Made by a program: the position numbers and the translations under genes. 64,000 bases of DNA from Megaleporinus macrocephalus (lineage: Eukaryota; Chordata; Actinopteri; Characiformes; Anostomidae), in contig CM038727.1 of NCBI GenBank assembly GCA_021613375.1, positions 2,935,004 through 2,999,003 of the forward strand. Reading direction: 5' to 3'. The notes beneath the pieces are model-generated. The model had not been told where the DNA came from, made no database searches, and saw nothing but the letters and a program-made list of their open reading frames with translations. This document shows, in pieces, positions 1 to 11,502 of this stretch; the first letter of the stretch is position 1, and each line of letters begins with the position of its first letter.

Positions 1-660
1 GTTCCACTTTTATAGCTTATATAGAACCATTCTGGCTAAACGTCTAACCACTGTTTTTTTTTTTACTGAAGAACCCCCAAAGAACCACTTTTAGTTCCCT
101 ATAGAACCTTTCAATGTCTGGTTGAGACTTTAGGTAAACCAAAAGTGGACATCATTTAAAGAACCCTTTGTAGCACCCTTGTTTAAAAGTACACATTGAA
201 AAATAAGGGTTCTTCAGAGCAATACCAAACACTGTTGGCCAAAGGTATTTTATATAGTGCCCACAGAAGGTTCCTTTTTTTAGTGGTACCTTTTTTAGGT
301 ATGAGGTTCCTTGCAGACTCATATATGAACCCAACATGCATTCCATCATAGCAAAGCACTGATTAACCATACATGGTTACCATACATTTATACACACATA
401 CACACATACACATTTTCAAATAAGACCATGGTTCTGGAGAGAACCTCACACATTCCAGGGATACCTCAAATTGTTCAATATTAGAATTTAAAAAAGCACC
501 ATAGTCCAAGTCCAAGTTTGTATATGTATTATATAGAACCATTTGCTGAGAACGTAATCACTGCCCTTGAGGAACCACTCTTTGTACTCTACTGTATACC
601 TGGTTCCTAAAACAAAACCACTTTGTGTTATTTGAGCATAAAAAACCTTTATTAATTAAA
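1..660. repeat. Dispersed AT-rich repeat with recurrent agaacc/ggttct words
   Basis: Short words such as tagaacc, aaagaacc and their complements recur many times on both strands, a pattern seen in common non-autonomous fish repeats. Similar wording reappears around 55250-55320 and 59120-59165. No coding potential beyond short chance frames is visible, and no clear terminal inverted repeats or target duplication could be delimited, so the family is not named. Confidence 0.35.
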
Positions 661-752
661 AAAACCTGCAGACAAATAAAAGTCTTTATTGGCGTGAAAC
701 GTTTACTACAACCCTAGAAAGAGTGCAGTTCACATGGTTCTCACTCCGTTTC

Positions 753-1478
753 AGCTTTGAGCTACTAGAGCTTTGAGCTGGTAGAGCTTTGAGCTGATGG
801 AGCTCTAGGCTGATGGAGCTTTGGGCTGATAGAGCTTTGGGCTGATGGCACTTTGGGCTGATGGCACTTTGGGCTGATGGAGCTTTGAGCTGATCGAGCT
901 TTGAGCTACTCGAGCTTTGGGCTACTCAAGCTTTGAGCTGATAGAGCTTTGGGCTGATCGAGCTTTGAGCTGATGGAGCTCTAAGCTGATAAAGCTTTAG
1001 GCTGATGGAGCTTTGGGCTGATGGAGCTTTGGGCTACTCAAGCTTTGAGCTGATAGAGCTTTGGGCTGATCGAGCTTTGAGCTGATGGAGCTCTAAGCTG
1101 ATGGAGCTTTGGGCTGATAAAGCTTTGGGCTGATGGAGCTTTGGGCTGATGGAGCTTTGAGCTGATGGAGCTTTGGGCTGATAGAGCTTTGGGCTGATGT
1201 AGCTTTTGGCGGATAGAGCTTTGGGCTGATGGAGCTTTGGGCTGATGGAGCTTTGGGCTGATGGAGCTTTGGGCTGATGGAGCTTTGAGCTGATGGAGCT
1301 TTGAGCTGATAGAGCTTTGAGCTGATCGAGCTTTGAGCTACTCAAGCTTTGGGCTGATCGAGCTTTGAGCTGCTAGAGCTTTGAGCTGCTAGAGCTTTAG
1401 GCTGCTAGAGCTTTGAGCTGATAGACCTTTGAGCTGATAGACCTTTGAGCTGATGGAGCTTTGAGCTAATGGAGCTGC
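753..1478. repeat. 16-bp minisatellite, about 45 units
   Basis: Tandem copies of agctttgggctgatgg with frequent substitutions (ggg/gag, gatgg/gatag/gatcg/ctactc). The minus strand stays open because the unit rarely creates stops and gives a low-complexity Ser/Lys/Leu/Gln peptide, which is not a gene. The right edge is followed by gctgctacaagtaatctga, and the same edge with only one to two units occurs at 4208-4275, so that site looks like an unexpanded relative. Confidence 0.95.
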
Positions 1479-2073
1479 TACAAGTAATCTGAAACCCAGT
1501 GAATGCATTGTTAGCTTGGCACTAGCAGCTATTAGAATCACCATAATAGACATGGTGCAGTGAAAAGTAATGGCTGGGGCAGTAATTGCCCCACCAAGCT
1601 TAGTTTTAGGACCTCAGTATTTCTAACAGCTTGCATACAACCACATTTATAGGCAAGTACATGCGTTCACGACCAGCATTATAAGGCATTATGTCTGCTG
1701 AGTAACACAGTATAGATACAGCATCCCGAATACAGGACCCTTAATTTAAAACAAAAAAAGCAAATTAAATAAAACTGCATTTATTTAATTAGCTTTTTTA
1801 GTTTTAAATGAAGATCTAAATGTAATGATTGCAGTATTGGGGATATTTGTTTGGTTTACATTGTTTATTTACTGTTAATTTAATTAAAAATATTATGCTG
1901 TTTCACATGAGCTTGTTAAAAATGGTAATAACCAGTTTAGACCATGTTTCATGACTTGCTTGTACTAATAACTACATGCAGCCCTGCCGTGTCGTAGACC
2001 CCACCCTAGATCAGTATCGGCTAATGGAGGAGATCGGAATCGGCCTCAAAAACGCTGAACGGTCCATCTCTTT

Positions 2074-2078
<5 letters not shown>

Positions 2079-2157
<79 letters not shown>
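2079..2157. repeat. TA microsatellite
   Basis: About 39 uninterrupted TA dinucleotides. It directly abuts a MITE copy starting near 2160 (cactgtccaataaaaaacag). Confidence 0.97.
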
Positions 2158-2159
<2 letters not shown>

Positions 2160-2300
2160 TCACTGTCCAATAAAAAACAGGTATATTGAAAATGGCAACT
2201 TTACAGGAGAGGTCTTCATTTTTTTTCCAAGCTATTTTAGTGAATTTCTATTGGTCCACTCATCATGAAAGTTTTCCACAATGTAAACGGCTGCATTTAA
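2160..2300 (+). mobile_element. MITE copy 1 (cgctgtccaatgaaaa family), partial
   Basis: Shares with copies at 4280, 4577, 5105, 6175, 6540 and 55455 the ordered blocks gtccaat, caactttacaggagaggtc, tttctattggtccactcat and gtaaacggctgc. It is a short non-coding dispersed element. The outer end read from other copies is cgctgtccaatgaaaa, and the opposite end seen at 6395-6410 is its inverse, which implies terminal inverted repeats. Confidence 0.6.
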
Positions 2301-2442
2301 AAAAAAATAAAAATAATAAAAATATATGAATAGGGTGATGCATATATATAATACATCACCCTATTCATGTTTACCGTGTGGATGTTATAATGCATTATGA
2401 AGCTGAACATTATAAGGTTTTGTGCTTGCTATAAAGTGCTAT

Positions 2443-2444
<2 letters not shown>

Positions 2445-2500
<56 letters not shown>
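2445..2500. repeat. TA microsatellite
   Basis: About 28 TA dinucleotides, set in sequence with repeated gcattataagg wording that is shared with other TA-bearing repeats nearby. Confidence 0.97.
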
Positions 2501-2502
<2 letters not shown>

Positions 2503-2759
2503 CTTATGAGGCATTATAAGGCATTGCGTGTACTATATAGATGTTTGCATGTATACAGCAGTGTGAATACAGGGTTTATAGGAAGTGTCACAAGAGTGTC
2601 GTATGAAAAGCCGACTGCAGTGTATTATAACCAGCTGTACCAGGTTTTCCACCCGCACTGCTTACACAGACTGGACGTCACTGCGTCCAATATTAGCATC
2701 CAGTGGCGTCGTAAGCCCCCCCCCCCTTCCCCCCGCCGTGGCAGTTTGGCGCACCGGTG

Positions 2760-3005
2760 TAAAAGATCATTGAATCTCTGATTAGGCCAGACAGGAAATG
2801 AGGACTCTAGCATCTCATTTGCATGTCTTCCGGGGCCTCGCGGCAGATAAAGCCGGCGCGGTGCGGCGCCGCGTGACGGGCCCCGTTTTGGCATTTCACA
2901 CAACTCGCGCGGACTAGCTGTGGGCTCGCTCCGGAATCACTAATAGACTGAGAATGAGTCTGAGGCCGCCGAGACGAGGTCTGGTTTGATCTCCACATGA
3001 TGCCT
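2760..3005. other. GC- and CpG-rich single-copy block
   Basis: A sharply GC-richer island within AT-rich repeats, with many CpGs (ggcgcggtgcggcgccgcg) and an octamer-like catctcatttgcatg at about 2812-2824. No convincing exon is seen: the open frames on either strand have no domain-like features. It could be a small CpG island, a conserved non-coding element or part of a repeat. Confidence 0.3.
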
Positions 3006-3400
3006 GTCAAAATATGTGGCAGCTACTTTTAGAGGTGTCCATCAATTTTGCCCCCTTCTTTTTTTTATTTTATTTCTACGAGAGCAAAATCTTTATTTTA
3101 GTGCGAATACAATATCCAGAACTTTCTTATTCCTGCAACCTTTCGCCATCTCACCGGATCACCGGATAAGCTAGAATGTGTTCCGCTCCAGGGATTCCGG
3201 TACTCCTGATTTCACACGATGCTCACTGAGCTTAAGTCAATTACTACACTGACGAGGCCTCGGTGGCTTAAACAGAGAGAGCGGTTTCTGAAGGATAATC
3301 TATACAACAGAAAAACAAGTGCGAGGAATCGGAAAGCAAAGCGAAGGACGGAAAAGACGTGCAGTCGCGAGACATTAAGACACAACAGATACAGATACAG

Positions 3401-3474
3401 ACCCTCCACAGGACCCTCCACAGGACCCTCCACAGGACCCTCCACAGGACCCTCCACAGGACCCTCCACAGGAC
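3401..3474. repeat. 12-bp minisatellite, 6 units
   Basis: Six near-perfect copies of accctccacagg. It is in frame in all readings and gives Ser-Thr-Gly-Pro type peptides, not a gene. Confidence 0.95.
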
Positions 3475-3600
3475 CGCTCAGCGCTCTCTGCTCCACAGCA
3501 TTAGTAACACTCCCTATGAATACCCCCTATAATACCTTACAGTTGCAGGCGTAACCACTCATAACTAGTTATAACACCTTTATAGTAGTTGAGCGTTTAC

Positions 3601-3778
3601 AATGCATTGTAATATCAGTTCATAAGAACACTGTAAACGGGAATGTTGTAATGGTTTAAATATGGCTGTAAACAACTTCACGGTTCCAGTTACACACCCT
3701 GTATAGACCCCTTATAACGCTCTATAATGTACTGAAATTTAATTTATTAAACACTAAAAACACACTTAAACCTGTGTC

Positions 3779-3842
<64 letters not shown>
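3601..3842. repeat. Dispersed repeat with terminal TG/TA tract, copy A
   Basis: About 180 bp beginning near cattgtaatatcagttcat and ending in cttaaacctgtgtctg plus a TG/TA microsatellite (about 3776-3842). The same unit is present at 4352-4576 in the same orientation, with mismatches and small indels, so the TA tract travels with this repeat. Confidence 0.75.
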
Positions 3843-3845
<3 letters not shown>

Positions 3846-3942
3846 CCCGAATACAAGACTCATAAATATTTTCCACCTGCATAAAGACTGGACATCACAA
3901 TGTGAGTATCCAGTGCACAACACTATATAAAGCAAACCTGTA

Positions 3943-3946
<4 letters not shown>

Positions 3947-4019
<73 letters not shown>
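3947..4019. repeat. TA microsatellite
   Basis: About 36 TA dinucleotides, preceded by aaacctgtatctgtg, the same lead-in as the TA tracts at 3790 and 4510. Confidence 0.97.
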
Positions 4020-4022
<3 letters not shown>

Positions 4023-4143
4023 TTGCACGTTTAACATGAATCGTAATCACTTCCTATGAGTCCAGCATTCATAATGCATTAATAATTCAGTTTATAGCAC
4101 CTTATTAAACCTTAATAAACCAGGCTTGTTTAATTGCCCCTAA

Positions 4144-4144
<1 letters not shown>

Positions 4145-4176
<32 letters not shown>
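4145..4176. repeat. TA microsatellite
   Basis: About 16 TA dinucleotides. Confidence 0.95.
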
Positions 4177-4177
<1 letters not shown>

Positions 4178-4207
4178 CTCTACACACTGATAGAGTTACT
4201 GGGCTAC

Positions 4208-4275
4208 TAATTATTGGAGCTGAAAGAGCTTTGGGCTGATGGAGCTGCTACAAGTAATCTGAAACTCAGTGAGTG
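4208..4275. repeat. Unexpanded relative of the 16-bp minisatellite
   Basis: Contains one to two units (agctttgggctgatgg) followed by the flank gctgctacaagtaatctgaa, also found right of the 45-unit array at 753-1478. This pairs an expanded with an essentially unexpanded copy of the same source sequence. Confidence 0.7.
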
Positions 4276-4351
4276 TATATATAGTCGCTGTCCAATGAAA
4301 AATAGGTATCTCCAAAATGGCAACTTTACGGGACAGGCCAAAAACTTTCAA

Positions 4352-4504
4352 TGTATGCATTGTAATATCAGTTCATAAGAACACTGTAAACAAAATGTTG
4401 TAATGGTAACGACTGTAAACAACCCTGTATAGACCCCTTATAATGCTCTGTAATGTACTGAAATTTAATTTATTAAACATTAAAAACACACTTAAACCTG
4501 TATC

Positions 4505-4576
<72 letters not shown>
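4352..4576. repeat. Dispersed repeat with terminal TA tract, copy B
   Basis: Direct copy of 3601-3842 with substitutions and indels, ending in a TA tract at about 4510-4576. It is followed at once by a MITE end (cgctgtccaatgaaaaacat) at about 4580. Confidence 0.75.
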
Positions 4577-4579
<3 letters not shown>

Positions 4580-4676
4580 GTCGCTGTCCAATGAAAAACA
4601 TGTATCATGTTTTTGCAGATTTTAATTTTTCTACATTATTTCAACACGCCAGTAGTTGAAAAAATTCTGGTTCCAC

Positions 4677-4682
<6 letters not shown>

Positions 4683-4732
<50 letters not shown>
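4683..4732. repeat. TA microsatellite
   Basis: About 25 TA dinucleotides, inside a degenerate MITE copy (tttctattggtccatttctc follows at about 4774). Confidence 0.95.
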
Positions 4733-4740
<8 letters not shown>

Positions 4741-4809
4741 TAGCTTATAATGTGAATGTGATTTTCTAGCATTTCTATTGGTCCATTTCTCATAAAACCT
4801 TCATCCAAT

Positions 4810-6170
4810 ATGATTTCAAATTATGCAGACAATTAAAATCAATAATAAAAATAGTGATACAGTACTGTGTGAAAGTCTTAATCTCATAAACTAATATTGT
4901 AAAAGTGTTTATCTGATCAGTAAGTGTCGGATCACCAGTAAGAACAGCAGATCTGCTTGGAAAGAGTTAAATAAACACACTGACGTATTGAAAAGCTCTA
5001 CTTACTCTATTAATACTGTTTAATATTTAATAATAAAGTGTTTACTGAGTAAATAAAAGGTTTTTTATATATAATAATGATCCCAAGTGCCTAAAACTTT
5101 TATATATAGAAATGCTCCAAAATACTTTGGAAATAATTCTGGTTCCATTCACTTCCATTGAAAGTAAAGTCCGTTTTTCGTCTCTCCTGTAAAGTTACTA
5201 TTCGAGATACTATTTTTTCTTTGAACAGCGACAATATATATGTTCTTATGAGCAGATATGATAATGTGATATGGAACCTGACATCATGAGATCACATACT
5301 CTTCTTTTATCATGTAGTGCATGAACTTATAACCACGTAGGATCAGATATGAGAGCGAGAGAGAGAGTGTGGCAGGTGTTGTAATGAGTCATGTATGCTT
5401 TATAAAGGCATTCACATCTACAGGATCCATATGAAGTGCTTCCAGCACAGAGAGTAATATATACCACTCCAGAAAACGAGTGGTTCTCACAGAAATGAAG
5501 GCAAGAAGAAGTCGTCGCAGGGGTTTCTGAGCGTTTCTGCGATGCATTTTAATATAAAATGTCACCAGCTAGCCTGCACAAGGTACCCCGTCTGATGTAA
5601 CGCATCACAGATTACAGGAATAAACTGAAACAGCTGTAATACCAGTTCCTCGACTTCCTCCAAAATCTCTTTCGCTTTTCAAGTCAGTGCAAAAAAATAC
5701 AAATTATGACACGCACGCAAAAATAGAATGATAATTATAATAGTAATAATAATAATCAGCATCATCGTAATAATAATAATAAACAGCCACGCACTACAGG
5801 ACACCTCACACAGCAGCTGGCCTGCAGCTAATCATTTAAAGGGGAAGTCTGAATCATTTCTGAATTTCTGAATAATTTAGTGGTTGACGGTCACTCAGAG
5901 CGGCTTGGAGTGAAACGGTCAGTCAGTGGTGGTGACAGGAACCAGGGGTCACCGGGTCTGCTATACTGACTATACTCCAGCAAAATGAATGGTATCTTGT
6001 TAAATGTCATTATCCTAAATATAGACAATGTATTAAATATTATTAGGACATGGCAGATCGTTTTATTTCTTATATCTAATGTGCTCAAGACTAGACAACC
6101 TGCCAGCATAGTGAGAGAATTTATCTTCACCCAAAAGCAGTAAAAGTCTAATAAGCTTACTTCAAGCTTA
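4810..6170. other. No gene seen; mostly AT-rich single-copy sequence with one MITE fragment
   Basis: Contains a minus-oriented MITE fragment at about 5105-5235 (gaaatgctccaaaatac through ctctcctgtaaagttact). The rest has no domain-bearing frame. A minus-strand AATAAA (TTTATT at 6062-6067) lies about 1 kb downstream of the DSEL stop and is the nearest candidate polyadenylation signal I noticed, but nothing confirms its use. Confidence 0.4.
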
Positions 6171-6174
6171 AAAT

Positions 6175-6420
6175 GAGAAATATTACATAGTAACTCCCAA
6201 AATATCAACTTTACAGGACAGAGCAAAATCCGTCTTCACTTTCAATACAAGTCTATGGAACCAAAATTCTTTCCAAGCTATTTTGGAGCGTTTCTATTGG
6301 TTCGTTGGTCATGAAATTTTTCTGCAGAGTAAACGGCAGCTGTTGTGTTCACATGATGCAGAAAAATAAAAATCAACAAAAATAGAAATACATGGTTTTC
6401 ATTGGATAGCGCTGATATAA
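6175..6420 (+). mobile_element. MITE copy, left arm of an inverted pair
   Basis: Carries caactttacaggacagagc, tttctattggttcgttgg and agtaaacggcagctg, and ends with gttttcattggatagcgct, the inverse of the left terminus cgctgtccaatgaaaa seen at 4580. The copy at 6540-6775 is the same element in reverse, so the two can fold on each other across a short spacer. Confidence 0.65.
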
Positions 6421-6539
6421 ACTAGATTTAAGATATTACACTTGGCAAGATAGCATTTCTGCTGCACTCCTTTGACCCCAAGTGAACCTAAAAAAAAACC
6501 AATCCATAATATCTATAATATCGCCTTCCAAAAAAAAAT

Positions 6540-6775
6540 CTTCATTTTTGTCCATTTTCATTTTTATACATCATTTGAATGGACCAGCCACCCTTTACAC
6601 TGTGTGAAAGATTTACGATGAACGGACCAATAGAAATGCTCCAAAATAGTTTAGAAAGAATTCTGGTTCCAAAGACTTGCATTGAAAGTAAAGGCGGTTT
6701 TTGGCCTCTCCTGTAAAGTTGGCATTTTAGAGGTACTTGTTTTTCTTTGGGCAGTAATAGCGATAGATCTGAATC
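6540..6775 (-). mobile_element. MITE copy, right arm of an inverted pair
   Basis: Read on the minus strand it gives ccaactttacaggagaggcc, ctttactttcaatgcaagtc, ggagcatttctattggtccg and a run ending in the gtgtaaagggtgg block, matching the plus-oriented copy at 6175-6420. It lies about 300 bp beyond the DSEL stop codon. Confidence 0.65.
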
Positions 6776-7072
6776 TACTTCTTCTTTGGGGGCTATTTTC
6801 CTTTGCAGATGAGCCTACGCCAGGCAAATAGCGCCTAAAGAAATAGTCCTCCTTCAGATCTATAGCCGCCATGAATAGACTCGAAAAGTGATTTCAGGTC
6901 AGAGCCGCAGTGTATTCATAACCGCTTCATGTAATCAGCTTTTAAAGGTGGACGTCTGGTTCCATTCACCACCACTGTGAGCAAATTCGACTGGAGGTTT
7001 CTCCAGAACGGCTCGCTCTGGATGACTCGGCAACTCAGCCGTTAAATTACACAGATTTTCTGAAATTCCCCT

Positions 7073-10000
7073 CTAACTAGCGAACCTGGAGTACCCGAGT
7101 CTCTTCATCATGAACCCACAAGTGTCCTCAATGAGTCTGATGTCTTTCCTAGGCATGTTCTTTCTCCACATGCTGATGCTGGCTGGTGATATGTCCCCCT
7201 CATACATTAGATTGTACAAGTTCGTGGAGGTGGTGAACATGAGCTGGTTCAGGGCCGAGGGCGTCACCGGGACCCCCAGGAAGGAGTGTATCCTCTCGGC
7301 CGCGTCCTCGGGGAAGTTCACCACGTCCTCGAACCTCACCTGCAGGTAGGCTTCCTCGGGCAAGGTTGCTGTGACTCGGAGCACGGCAGCCGTGTGAGCC
7401 AGCCACAGGTGGGCCAGCAGGAGCACGGGGTTGGCCTCGGAGCGGGACAGGAGCCTCCACAGCATCCTGAACTCGGACGCGAAAGCCGGGCACCTCTCCC
7501 GGGTGACGTCCTCCTTGAACATGAGGGACAAGTGCTGCGGGATGTTCTTGAGCGAGTACAGGCTGGGCTTGCTGTTGTACAGCATCAGATAGATCCACGC
7601 GCGAGGGTCCCTGACCACGTAGATGGCCCGGAGCGAGGGCCCGATGACCTCTTGGATGAAAGGGAGCTTGAGAGCCCAGCTCCCGCTGCGCAAGTTCAGG
7701 ACCAGCCGCGCGTTGGGATATTCGCCCGTGTGCCTCCTCATCTCCCGCACGTACTCGGCGTCCCTGTCCGAGCTGGCTCTCGCCCTTCCTCTCATCTCGG
7801 CCAACGGCTCCCGCCTCCTCATCCTCTTCCGCTTGTCGTGGGGGGGCCCGGCTCTCGGGGCCTGCTTGGCTTTGCTGGTCTCGTACAGCGGGATGTTCTG
7901 CAGGTGCAGGTGGGTGTTGTGCACCAGCGAATGCAGCCAGCCCTGGATGATCTTGAAGCGCCCGTTTTGAGCGTCCGACCGCGTCCACTCGCAGGCGTCC
8001 ACCAGGGAGTCGAACTCGAACTCCGTCTCGGGTATGTCCAGGTGCTCGGTGGGGACCCGCAGGTAGACGAAGTCGGAGTTGTTGTAGAAAAGGTGCTTGA
8101 GGATGTCCGAGCCGGAGCCCGGCAGGGTTGTGATGACCACAGTGGGCAAAGGGAAGAGGTGCTGGTCGTAGAGTCTCAACTGTTTGCTGAGTTCGGGGTC
8201 AGTGGCGGCACTTTTCCACTTAACCCCACACAGGAGCCGATCGCAGCTGTTCGAGACGAACAGGAGCTCGATGATCCACAGCATGAGCACGGAGAACAGG
8301 GCGTAGCGCATCAGTCTGGTGAAGCACACGTAGAACTTGCGCTGCAGGGTCAGAAAGCCGATGGCCAAGCACAGAATCACCCCGGCGATCACGTTCACCG
8401 TGAACCCGAAGTCAAATAGCTGATTGTCTACTGACGTTTGCTTAGGCACGAGCTGTGCTCCCAGGCCAAAGCGGGTAATCTGATACCTGTCCTCCACTTT
8501 GGCATAGCCCCCGAAGCCCAGGTAGCTGGAGCGTGCCCCTATGTCTTTGTAGTTCGTCACTATGGAGACGATTTTTTCCGTGTTGTTAACAACAAGTGAG
8601 AGTCTAAGGCCATTCTTGCTGCTGTCAACGAACCGGCAGTTGGAGATCTGGACGTAAGGCCCGTGCATCACGTAGGCCATTCGGCCCACGGACCCCCTCA
8701 CGGGGAAAGTGACGTTGACGAACTGCGTCCATCTTTTTTTAAACTCCGCCGCCTGCTCCGCCTCCTGTATCCTCGTGCTGGGGCTGTAGCCCTGGCTGTC
8801 AAACCAGAACATTTTGTAATGAGCGTCCCACACGTCCATCAAAGCCCCGTTGTAGGTGTCCATGTATCTGTGAGCTACGTACTTAAAGTCGATGTCCAAG
8901 TTGTGGAAGAACGCGCTGAGCGTGTTCACCGGCGAGTCGTCCCACTTCTCCACGTGGTCCACCACCAGCAGGGTCTGCGAGTTGAGGAGCACCAGAGCCC
9001 GGTACACGCTCTTGAGCCTCATGGCTGGGGAATAGGCGGCGACGGCCTCGCCGCTAACGAACATCGTGTCTCTGTGCGAGGAAGCCGCTATCACCTCTCC
9101 GGCGGAGTCTCCCACCCCCTCGTCAGTATAGCGCAGCCACTTGGCGCACTCCCCGAGCTGTCCCTCCCAGGGGCCGTTGCACTGACTCGTCGGGGAGGGA
9201 CTGAACACAAGCACGTTGTTCAAGTAGCTGTACTTTGGCCCATACAGCGCCTCGGACACAAACACTTGCCCATTAGGGGCGAAGGTGAAGGAGTTCTGGT
9301 CTGGGTGCTCGTGGCCCGGGTTGAAACTGTTCCAGCCGTCCACCCACGAGTAAGGCTTGGCGTGGACAATGTCGAAGACTGCCCGTCCGCCCAGCTTGCC
9401 TGATTTGAAGGAGACGAACGTGTTGCCCTGGGCTATGGGCAGCCCAGCTCCGTACGTCACTACACCCCAGTTCGAGAAGATGTGCATTTTAGCTCTGGCA
9501 TAGCCGTGTGGAGGCTGAGGGGCCAGACGGGCATCGTACCAGATGAACTCCGTGTGCAGGGTAGTCCATCTCTGGGCCGAGGACTGACCCATGGGGCCGT
9601 CTTTGGGTCTGTGCTTCCTAATCTGCTGCGCCAGCCAGTTCCCGGTGCCGTTCCTCATCACGAAAGCGTCCAAGAACACCAACTGGCTCTCGGGCCCATA
9701 AAACCAGTTGTAATTTGAGTCCCCTATGCCCACCGTCCGTTGAAAACCCGGCAGCAAGGTGGCGTAGTAAAACCAGAAGTGCGTGCGGAGCCAGTTGTTC
9801 TGGGTGTTGTCGATGTGGAAGTGGCGCTGGGCCAGGAACACGTACTGCGTGATGGACTTGGCGGTGTAGCTCCCGTACGCCACCCCTTCGTCTAAAGACC
9901 CGTCCACAACATGGTTCAGGAGAAACATGGTCTTCTCCATATAGTTCACGCACACTTGCTTCCATATCATGGTCTCGGGGTCGTCGTGCACGCCCACCAC

Positions 10001-10717
10001 GATGGCGCCTGTCAGAATCGCTAGGATGTTGGTGGTCTGATGGTTCTGGAGGAACTGCTTCCCCCATCCCCGGTACTTGGAGGTCTCATACAGCTCCTCG
10101 GTTTCTCGCCGGATTCTCTTAAGGTACAGATCCCGTCGCTGCTGGTCCAGGGACGAGTAGATGAAGTCGAAGGCGGTCGCGAACCCGGTGAGCGAATGAG
10201 CCGCAGGCACTTCGTCGTTGGGCGCGCTGGTGACCTTCCAGTCGGGATATTCCACCAGGCGGTCCATGAACTTAATCAGGAACTGCAGCGCCGCCGAGTC
10301 CTCGGGACAGAGCAGACAGTAGAGAGCCAGAGGTGGGAGGTTGTTCCCGTAGATCTCGTTCCACTTGCTGGAGAACTCCTCGTGCTTGGCGGGCGGCATG
10401 TACAGAGGGACGTTGGACAGCATGGTCAGCACGGCCGCCCGGATGACTTTGAAGATGTGGCTGTGGGTGGTGGAGGACCTCTGCCTCATGTGCTGCACGT
10501 CGGCTAGGTTGAAGTACAAGTTGGGGTGCAAATTAGTGGCTTGGAGCTTCCGGAGCTCCGGGGCCCGGCTCTCGGTGAGGCGGAACTGCTCAAAGTCCCC
10601 AAAAATATCCTTGTCCGAGGCGTTGAAGAGCCCGGAGAAAGCCGTTCCCACCGCGAACAGCGTCAGTAAGAACATGGAGCACGCCACGTATTTCCAGGCA
10701 CTTTCTCTGTAAGCCAT
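7073..10717 (-). CDS. dsel: Dermatan-sulfate epimerase-like protein (DS epimerase 2)
   Basis: A complete 1214-residue frame, start ATG at 10717 and stop at 7073, close to the roughly 1210 residues usual for vertebrate DSEL and, as in the family, with the whole coding sequence in one exon. The N-terminus has a hydrophobic signal or anchor (about residues 10-30). The epimerase half follows (about 45-760). Residues matching the known DS-epimerase catalytic set are present: His226 in NHQTTN, Tyr281 in DEGVAYGSY, and His469/His471 in NPGHEHPDQ. Two hydrophobic segments lie at about 771-790 and 804-821. The C-terminal half is sulfotransferase-like, with a PAPS 5'-phosphosulfate loop TTLPGSGSD (863-871) and a 3'-phosphate motif VVRDPRAW (1034-1041). 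An Arg/Lys-rich insert lies at about 950-996. Family role: converts glucuronate to iduronate in chondroitin chains in the ER/Golgi, making dermatan sulfate; whether the sulfotransferase-like half is active is not known to me. No frameshift or missing key residue is seen. The extended antisense open frames here are shadows. Confidence 0.97.
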   Translation of the reverse strand: MAYRESAWKYVACSMFLLTLFAVGTAFSGLFNASDKDIFGDFEQFRLTESRAPELRKLQATNLHPNLYFNLADVQHMRQRSSTTHSHIFKVIRAAVLTMLSNVPLYMPPAKHEEFSSKWNEIYGNNLPPLALYCLLCPEDSAALQFLIKFMDRLVEYPDWKVTSAPNDEVPAAHSLTGFATAFDFIYSSLDQQRRDLYLKRIRRETEELYETSKYRGWGKQFLQNHQTTNILAILTGAIVVGVHDDPETMIWKQVCVNYMEKTMFLLNHVVDGSLDEGVAYGSYTAKSITQYVFLAQRHFHIDNTQNNWLRTHFWFYYATLLPGFQRTVGIGDSNYNWFYGPESQLVFLDAFVMRNGTGNWLAQQIRKHRPKDGPMGQSSAQRWTTLHTEFIWYDARLAPQPPHGYARAKMHIFSNWGVVTYGAGLPIAQGNTFVSFKSGKLGGRAVFDIVHAKPYSWVDGWNSFNPGHEHPDQNSFTFAPNGQVFVSEALYGPKYSYLNNVLVFSPSPTSQCNGPWEGQLGECAKWLRYTDEGVGDSAGEVIAASSHRDTMFVSGEAVAAYSPAMRLKSVYRALVLLNSQTLLVVDHVEKWDDSPVNTLSAFFHNLDIDFKYVAHRYMDTYNGALMDVWDAHYKMFWFDSQGYSPSTRIQEAEQAAEFKKRWTQFVNVTFPVRGSVGRMAYVMHGPYVQISNCRFVDSSKNGLRLSLVVNNTEKIVSIVTNYKDIGARSSYLGFGGYAKVEDRYQITRFGLGAQLVPKQTSVDNQLFDFGFTVNVIAGVILCLAIGFLTLQRKFYVCFTRLMRYALFSVLMLWIIELLFVSNSCDRLLCGVKWKSAATDPELSKQLRLYDQHLFPLPTVVITTLPGSGSDILKHLFYNNSDFVYLRVPTEHLDIPETEFEFDSLVDACEWTRSDAQNGRFKIIQGWLHSLVHNTHLHLQNIPLYETSKAKQAPRAGPPHDKRKRMRRREPLAEMRGRARASSDRDAEYVREMRRHTGEYPNARLVLNLRSGSWALKLPFIQEVIGPSLRAIYVVRDPRAWIYLMLYNSKPSLYSLKNIPQHLSLMFKEDVTRERCPAFASEFRMLWRLLSRSEANPVLLLAHLWLAHTAAVLRVTATLPEEAYLQVRFEDVVNFPEDAAERIHSFLGVPVTPSALNQLMFTTSTNLYNLMYEGDISPASISMWRKNMPRKDIRLIEDTCGFMMKRLGYSRFAS

Positions 10718-10800
10718 GTTCAGCCAATACGTTCTACAATCTTCAATTAATAATAAAAATAACGATAATAATAATAAATATATTCACCTCTTTCTTAAAG

Positions 10801-10803
10801 CTG
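10801..10803 (-). promoter_or_regulatory. Possible 3' splice site upstream of the DSEL start
   Basis: On the minus strand a pyrimidine-containing stretch ends in tctagtcctacag about 85 bases before the ATG. It would suit joining an upstream non-coding exon, possibly from the CpG-rich block at 11490-11880, to the coding exon. Weak evidence: only the motif and its position. Confidence 0.25.
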
Positions 10804-11129
10804 TAGGACTAGAAACGTCTCTCCACTTGAACCAGACTAGCTTGGCTTCAGAGGTGGCTTCTGGAGACATACTATGCATTCTTAGTGTGCTACTCGCTCA
10901 GAACGTACATGCTTATATACGTCTATACGTTCCTTCGTTCGTCTTGATGGTCTTTGGTTTCCTCAGCTCAGCAGCTCCCAGCAGCCGTGATCTATATTCA
11001 TATCATAATCATATTAATAAAATGATAATATAATCCTATTCTGAGGCTGCTGGAAATGTATGGTCTGTCTGAACTTCTCTTCTACTCTGAAGGAGCTGCC
11101 ACCTTCGTTTAGGAGAACTTACATGAGCT

Positions 11130-11202
11130 CCTGGAAAACGTGCACCAGCCAAAAATTAAAAAATTAAAAAAAGAAAAAGGAGGGGCTGAACAGCAATTAC
11201 CA

Positions 11203-11234
<32 letters not shown>

Positions 11235-11235
11235 A
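11130..11235. repeat. A-rich tract and AAT microsatellite
   Basis: Poly-A-like aaaattaaaaaaagaaaaag followed by about ten AAT/ATA trinucleotides (about 11203-11232). Confidence 0.85.
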
Positions 11236-11444
11236 AGGTTAGTTGCTCTCATCCACGTTTGTATCCCACAAGTGCTCGCGGAGATGCTCTCAGTCCAGTG
11301 TGAAGTCCGTCAGTCATCACGCGCGGGGCTGTGTTTTCTTTGCAGACAGCAGAAGAAGAGGAAGAAGGTGTGCGTCTGACGCTGAGAGTGAGAAGCCAGA
11401 CGCAAACATTGTCTCCTAGTATTGATCTCCTCGACCCCTCGAAA

Positions 11445-11502
11445 CCACCTCCTCCTCCTCCTTCTTCTCCTTCTCTTTCTCCTCCTCCTCCTCCTCCTCC
11501 TC
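11445..11502. repeat. CCT-rich polypyrimidine tract
   Basis: Runs of cctcctcct and cttcttctcc on the plus strand. Both strands give long simple-sequence frames (poly-Leu/Pro or poly-Arg) that are not genes. It lies at the edge of the CpG-rich block. Confidence 0.85.

Noticed and set aside
7200..10067. Antisense open frames over DSEL (up to 377 codons)
   Set aside because: GC-rich codon shadow of the real gene; no homology-like motifs.
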